Source: Saccharomycopsis phalli
Lineage: Eukaryota; Ascomycota; Saccharomycetes; Ascoideales; Saccharomycopsidaceae
Direction of reading: 5' to 3'
Length of the DNA stretch: 64,000 bases
NCBI GenBank assembly: GCA_020342235.1
Contig: CP073216.1
Span: 310,001 to 374,000, forward strand
Positions 59,885 through 64,000 of this stretch are shown in pieces; position 1 is the stretch's first letter, and each line of letters starts with the position of its first letter. Both the position numbers and the translations under genes were made by a program. The notes under the pieces are model-generated. The model ran no database searches and was not told where the DNA came from. It saw nothing but the letters and a program-made list of their open reading frames with translations.

Positions 59885-61354
59885 TTACATGCAGCTACCT
59901 CTCAACAAGTCGCATAATAGCGGGTCTGACCAGTACTTCACACATAGCTGCAATTGCAGACTGCTGAGCCCAAAGTTTATGCTTAATTCATCCAACAATA
60001 TTTTTTCCAAGTCCCATAGGTCCTTTTCATCTGGCGTATCCTCTACTAGTCCCATATCCACCAGACTATTCTGCCGCGTTCTCATGGGGGTCTCATTTCC
60101 TTGCAAGTCAACCTTATCACCAAAAATCTCCAAGAGCTTTCTTTCCGATATACTCAAGTCGGAAGTTGCCTTGGGTCGCTTGATTACTGTAGAGTCAAAC
60201 CACTCCAAGTACTTGTCGAGCCTTGCTGGATCCGCAGCCCATTGAATCAGCGTCAACTCGTCCATTTTATGTTCGTTTGTTGTCAAGTAATTGAGAAACT
60301 TGTCAAAATGCTCCTCATCTTGCACAATGTAGTTCTTCTTCTCGCAGATTCGGTCTATCCAAACGTGCCACGGTACGTCATCAATGTCGCCTTGCTGTTG
60401 TATAGAAAAATATATTTTAGCAAACGATACAACTAGACATACCAACTTCACCTCAGGGACCAATAAAAACACCGTTCTTGATCTGCTTGTGGCCACGACC
60501 TTTGTCTTGCTAATCTGCAACGCGTAGTCCATATTTATTGCCTTGGAATGCGTAATTACCGCTCCATATAGGCTTTGGGGCAACACAAGTTCCTTTAAAA
60601 CTTTCATTAATAATATTTCGTAGTTTATAGAAAGCACCTTAAGCTGCAGCTCCAAGCTAGGGTACTCGCTCAATACTTGCAATACCACTTGCAAATTGCT
60701 ATAGAACTCACCATTTCCAGGCGGGTGTGGAGGATCAAAATTGGCCCAGAAATAGGTTGGTAACTGCTCTAAATAGTCCCTTGGGAGGTAATTACTTGCT
60801 CTTAAATAAGGTAGCTTGCCCACAGAGCATATTCGTATAAAGTCATTAATAAATATCGGGAAATCAAGCATTAGGCACCCAATGTAACATAGAATCACAG
60901 AATGTAACACCGGGAGTATGTTATAGTCCTCATTTTGGGTTCGCTTGAAACTCTGGGTCATTATCTGGAAGTATGCAGTCCATAACTTTTTAGTTACCGT
61001 CTCCAATTCTCTGGGCACAGACTTGTTGTCTATCAACCAGTTGATCTGTGCCCTTAGAATCCATTGAAGGCACCTATAGTACAAGTCCTTGGCTGCTGTT
61101 CCAAATAAACGTTCACATTCATCCAATTTTCTCAGCTTAAGCTCCCCAAGCGATTGCGCTTGCGACTGAGTCAATGTAGGAATATTGAGTCGCCGGGTTT
61201 GGGTATATACCTCCCCATCATCCGCATCGATCTCTAGATCACCATCCCTAATATGTCCATATTGGCAAACTTTCTGACCTTCGAGTGTCCGCCAGAGTCT
61301 CGATTTACAGTTATTCACACCACATACCGGACCCCTTTGAAGTATGCTAGACAT
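59885..61354 (-). CDS. RRN7: Rrn7, RNA polymerase I core factor subunit
   Basis: The 489-residue protein starts with the Rrn7/TAF1B zinc ribbon (C11, C16, C30, H34; RGPVCGVNNCKSRLWRTLEG, VCQYGH) close to S. cerevisiae Rrn7. TFIIB-like cyclin folds follow (FICSVGKLPYLRAS-like IRICSVGKLPYLRASNYLP). Core factor (Rrn6, Rrn7, Rrn11) recruits Pol I to rDNA promoters. The length is near S. cerevisiae (514). It lies close to RPS24, another ribosome-related gene. Confidence 0.93.
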   Translation of the reverse strand: MSSILQRGPVCGVNNCKSRLWRTLEGQKVCQYGHIRDGDLEIDADDGEVYTQTRRLNIPTLTQSQAQSLGELKLRKLDECERLFGTAAKDLYYRCLQWILRAQINWLIDNKSVPRELETVTKKLWTAYFQIMTQSFKRTQNEDYNILPVLHSVILCYIGCLMLDFPIFINDFIRICSVGKLPYLRASNYLPRDYLEQLPTYFWANFDPPHPPGNGEFYSNLQVVLQVLSEYPSLELQLKVLSINYEILLMKVLKELVLPQSLYGAVITHSKAINMDYALQISKTKVVATSRSRTVFLLVPEVKLVCLVVSFAKIYFSIQQQGDIDDVPWHVWIDRICEKKNYIVQDEEHFDKFLNYLTTNEHKMDELTLIQWAADPARLDKYLEWFDSTVIKRPKATSDLSISERKLLEIFGDKVDLQGNETPMRTRQNSLVDMGLVEDTPDEKDLWDLEKILLDELSINFGLSSLQLQLCVKYWSDPLLCDLLRGSCM

Positions 61355-61510
61355 CCAACCCAGAAAACAGAAAATATTTCATTTTTGAAATCATGCTGCA
61401 ATATTCCATTTACAGTGATCCTGCACACTACTACAGGCAAATTCATTACATCCATAAAAATACGTTTGTTAGATGGCCATTTATTATTATTATAATTACA
61501 ATAAACTCGT

Positions 61511-62208
61511 TTAATCAGCACTTCTCTTAGCCTTGTGCTTAGCTTGTCTCTTTCCGGTACCGAACACCTTCTTAGATCTATTCTTTCTTTGTCTTCTTTG
61601 TTGTCTGGAAGCAGCCTCCTTCTTCTCAGCTAATCCGTATCTGACCAATCTGTAAGCTGGCTCAAACTTCTTCAAGTCAGCTGGAGAGTTGTAAATCAAC
61701 CCGTAACCGGAAGACTTTCCTCCACCGTATTGGGTTCTGAAACCAAAAACAGAGACAGAGTCCTTGTCGGCCTTGTATATGGTAGCCAACTTCTCTCTCA
61801 ATTCATCCTTGGCGACGTTAGCTCTGTTTGGGTGCAAAACGTCAATAACGAATTGACGTCTGGCAAGGAGAGGGTTGGAAATAACTTTTCTAGTTCTGAT
61901 GGTAACGGCGTCACTCTATCTTGTTAGTAACTTCTTGAGAATTCTGGGTGGCTGTATTCAATGGTGTCGCTTAACTCCTTGTGGCTCCTAAACCATACTC
62001 TGTTCAATACTCTCATTAAACAGTTGCTCATTAGCTTTTCATTCTTCCAATCTGATTTTTCACTTGTCGATTCTAACATCATGAACTAAAGTTCACGTCT
62101 TTAGCCACTCCAATTACATTTGATCCATTTTATTATATTCTCGTATACTTTTTATTCTTCTCATTGTCACAGGCCCCAATTTTAAATCGATTGGATATTA
62201 CTTACCAT
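61511..62208 (-). CDS. RPS24: Ribosomal protein eS24 (spliced)
   Basis: Exons run 62208-62206 (ATG only) and 61915-61511, giving 135 residues, the family length. The product is [59 protein letters not shown], and a basic tail. It is a 40S subunit protein. A first exon of just ATG, with a long intron, is usual for yeast ribosomal-protein genes. A CACGTG box at 62345-62350 upstream fits Cbf1-type control of RP genes in Candida. Confidence 0.96.
61916..62205 (-). other. RPS24 intron, 290 nt
   Basis: The donor GTAAGT directly follows the ATG, with branch TACTAAC and acceptor GATAG. No box C/D or H/ACA snoRNA was found inside it by eye. Confidence 0.93.
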
Positions 62209-62544
62209 ATTGCTATCCTTACGTTAGAAAACTGTCTACCTATAGTAATATTTCAATAAGTATTTTTCCAAAGACTTTGGCTGTGGTGCAAAGGTGTGTT
62301 GAGAAAAACTCCCCCGACAAAGTATAAAAAACAGTCACAGACTACACGTGATAAACAGCACATAAACCATGTGATACAAAATTGGTAAATGGGTTATGTA
62401 CCCCGATGTGGGGTGTTTTATTCCCTATGCACAATTTCCCGCGCAACTTTAATTAGTGTGAATCTCAATTTCCCGAGGAATTTGAGTTTAGTCTTTGTTT
62501 AAAAGCCCGGCGCATTCTCGAAAATGTAATGTAGGTAGTCAAAT
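62209..62544. promoter_or_regulatory. Divergent promoter RPS24/MCH transporter
   Basis: The 336 bp include a TATAAAA at 62323-62329, CACGTG at 62345-62350, the inverted repeat ACCCC-GATGT-GGGGT at 62400-62414, and two direct copies of CAATTTCCCG (62432-62441 and 62466-62475). Confidence 0.6.
62524..62534 (+). promoter_or_regulatory. Two overlapping start-stop uORFs
   Basis: ATGTAA (62524-62529) and ATGTAG (62529-62534) are two minimal reading frames with no sense codon between start and stop, 10 bp ahead of the transporter ATG. If the mRNA begins upstream, they would stall or divert ribosomes. Confidence 0.6.
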
Positions 62545-63987
62545 ATGAAATCAATGGAAAAAGTTGAGGACTGTACCACTAATGAAAACTCTAGTTCAAT
62601 AGCTACTACTGCCACACCAATATCCAATGCTTCCACCGATAATATAAATAGCAAGTCCCAAAATGCCTACGGAGTGAATCTGCAGGATGCTGCCGGAGAC
62701 AAGGAGGCATATAATGAGGGCGTCAAGTCCGATGATGCTGTTCCAGATGGCGGATTGAAGGCCTGGTTGGTGGTGTTTGGCTCCTTTTGTGGGTGCACTG
62801 CTGCTTTTGGTCTTATGGATACCGTAGGTGCCATTGAAGTCTTTTTAGCAAACAACCAGCTTGCGGATCAGTCAGCTTCGGTAGTTGGCTGGATATTTGC
62901 GCTATTCTTTCTAATTGCATTCTTTTTCGCATTCTTGAGTGGAGAAATATTTGACAGGGTCGGTGCCCAAATCCCATTAACTATTTCTACAATATTCATG
63001 TTTCTCGGGGTCTTTACTACTGCAAACTGTACAAAAGTCTACCAGCTCGTGCTTGCATTTAGTATCACCATTGGAATCTCTTGTGCATTGGCCTTGGCGC
63101 CGATTGTGGGGGTACTTCCTCAATATTTTGACAAAAGAATGGGTTTGGCTGCTGCCATAGCATCGATTGGTGCGTCTGTTGGTGGCTCTGTATATCCAGT
63201 GATGCTTCGACAGCTATTCAAAAGAGTGGGATTTGTGTGGGGAATGAGAATATTTGCGTTTATAAACACAGCTTTGATGCTTTTGGCTGCGATATTTGTC
63301 AGGGCTAGGGTGTTACCAGTTGAGGATCCGGAGTTTAAGAAGCGATCATTCAAGGGAAAGTTGTTAATATGCTTGGAACATTCTTTAGACCTCAGAGCCT
63401 ACTTGGAGCCACATTTTCTAATTGTTACACTTGCTACACTATTTTCAGAAGCGAGCATTGTGATTTTAGTGACGTACTTTGCGTCGTACGCTGTTGCTGG
63501 TGGAATTAGCGAGGACACGGCTAATTTCTTGCTAACGTTAATAAATTTAGTGGGAATACCTGGAAGATACCTCACTGGTTTGCTGGCCGATCACTGGGGT
63601 AGATTTAACGTTATGATTGTAAATATTTTTGGCATTGCGATATCCTGCCTTGTTATCTTGTTACCATTTGGCGTCCATTCTAGCGTGCTTTATACATTTG
63701 CTGTGATATTTGGCATAGTTTCATGCTCAGTGTTTACTTTGACACCAGTATGTCTAGCACAGATTACAAAGGTTGAGAATTACGGAAAGCGTTACGGGAC
63801 AATGTACTTGATTGTCTCATTGGGCAACTTTCTTATTCCAGCTGCTGGGGCCATGATCGGCTCACACGATAATGTGAGCGGCTACAAGCATTATATAATA
63901 TTCTGCGGAGTGGTGGCGATCGCTGGAGCAAGCTTGTGGCTAGCTGCTCGTCAATACAAGGTGAAAAAATTACTTGCTATATACTAA
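62545..63987 (+). CDS. Monocarboxylate-porter-family transporter (MCH-like)
   Basis: The 480-residue protein is an MFS member of the MCP family: VPDGGLKAWLVVFGSFCG opens the first of about 12 membrane segments, as in fungal Mch proteins. Further marks are FDRVGAQIPL after segment 2-3, YFDKRMGLAAAIASIGASVGGSVYP, and GRYLTGLLADHWGRFN. A Ser/Thr-rich cytosolic N-terminus of 65 residues precedes. The closest S. cerevisiae relatives are Mch2, Mch4 and Esbp6; Mch5 transports riboflavin, so substrate cannot be fixed. The stop is 13 bases before the window's end. Confidence 0.9.
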   Translation: MKSMEKVEDCTTNENSSSIATTATPISNASTDNINSKSQNAYGVNLQDAAGDKEAYNEGVKSDDAVPDGGLKAWLVVFGSFCGCTAAFGLMDTVGAIEVFLANNQLADQSASVVGWIFALFFLIAFFFAFLSGEIFDRVGAQIPLTISTIFMFLGVFTTANCTKVYQLVLAFSITIGISCALALAPIVGVLPQYFDKRMGLAAAIASIGASVGGSVYPVMLRQLFKRVGFVWGMRIFAFINTALMLLAAIFVRARVLPVEDPEFKKRSFKGKLLICLEHSLDLRAYLEPHFLIVTLATLFSEASIVILVTYFASYAVAGGISEDTANFLLTLINLVGIPGRYLTGLLADHWGRFNVMIVNIFGIAISCLVILLPFGVHSSVLYTFAVIFGIVSCSVFTLTPVCLAQITKVENYGKRYGTMYLIVSLGNFLIPAAGAMIGSHDNVSGYKHYIIFCGVVAIAGASLWLAARQYKVKKLLAIY

Positions 63988-64000
63988 TTTAATATGCTGT

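Noticed and set aside
59340-60530. ACGCGT copies inside the GNAT and RRN7 coding regions
   Set aside because: They lie inside coding sequence and are far from the ATGs, so a promoter role is unlikely; the same holds for the copy in RXT2 near 14524.
61916-62205. Possible snoRNA in the RPS24 intron
   Set aside because: An ATGATG near the middle resembles a C box, but no matching D box (CTGA) or terminal stem was found.

Overview
The window is nuclear DNA of a budding yeast (Saccharomycotina). It is AT-rich and gene-dense, with about 42 protein genes and one tRNA gene, almost all with clear Saccharomyces cerevisiae or Candida counterparts. Two CTG codons fall where the protein families carry Ser (RFC5 codon 189, 4727-4729; ISW2 at 38447-38449), so a CUG-Ser clade yeast is likely and CTG should probably be read as Ser. 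A complex I assembly factor (NDUFAF2-like), absent from S. cerevisiae, agrees with that clade. I cannot name the species. No transposon, viral fossil or CRISPR array was seen.

Layout. 1-7.4 kb: tail of a DIP5-like permease, an unrecognised secreted protein with two CxCxCxC clusters, TAH18, RFC5, and the divergent mitochondrial translation pair MRPL16/MSF1. 7.6-18.6 kb: ATG11, MAK3, POL30, an SRPBCC protein, RXT2, a TTL-domain protein and CCZ1. 18.6-27.1 kb: a 20-bp tandem array upstream of a BEM1-like scaffold, a tail-anchored coiled-coil protein, a FIST-domain protein, an Msn2-like zinc-finger factor and a 1-kb divergent promoter. 27.1-38.9 kb: CDC28, CDC12, TRP4, SPC110, CNL1, GGA2, ISW2. 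39-47 kb: TRR1, YPT35, a YHR112C-like PLP enzyme, the complex I assembly factor, DUG2 and BUD16. 47-57 kb: tRNA-Glu(UUC), then SAD1, SMD2, SAE2, LOS1, an AT-rich gap, SNU66 and a small GATA-type protein. 57-64 kb: CIR1, TDA10, a GNAT protein, RRN7, RPS24 and an MCH-family transporter.

Themes. Cell-cycle and replication genes (RFC5, POL30, SPC110) carry ACGCGT (MCB) boxes in their upstream regions. Three spliceosome genes (SAD1, SMD2, SNU66) lie within 9 kb. CIR1-TDA10 keep S. cerevisiae neighbourhood (YGR207C-YGR205W). Ten introns in nine genes can be placed from splice signals and protein homology. Seven of them are only 40-50 nt long, with the branch site a few bases from the acceptor, and two or three first exons contain little more than the ATG. 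The most unusual items are the secreted double-cluster protein, the BEM1-like protein lacking normal SH3 domains, the ultra-short introns, and the 20-bp array with Rap1-like cores.
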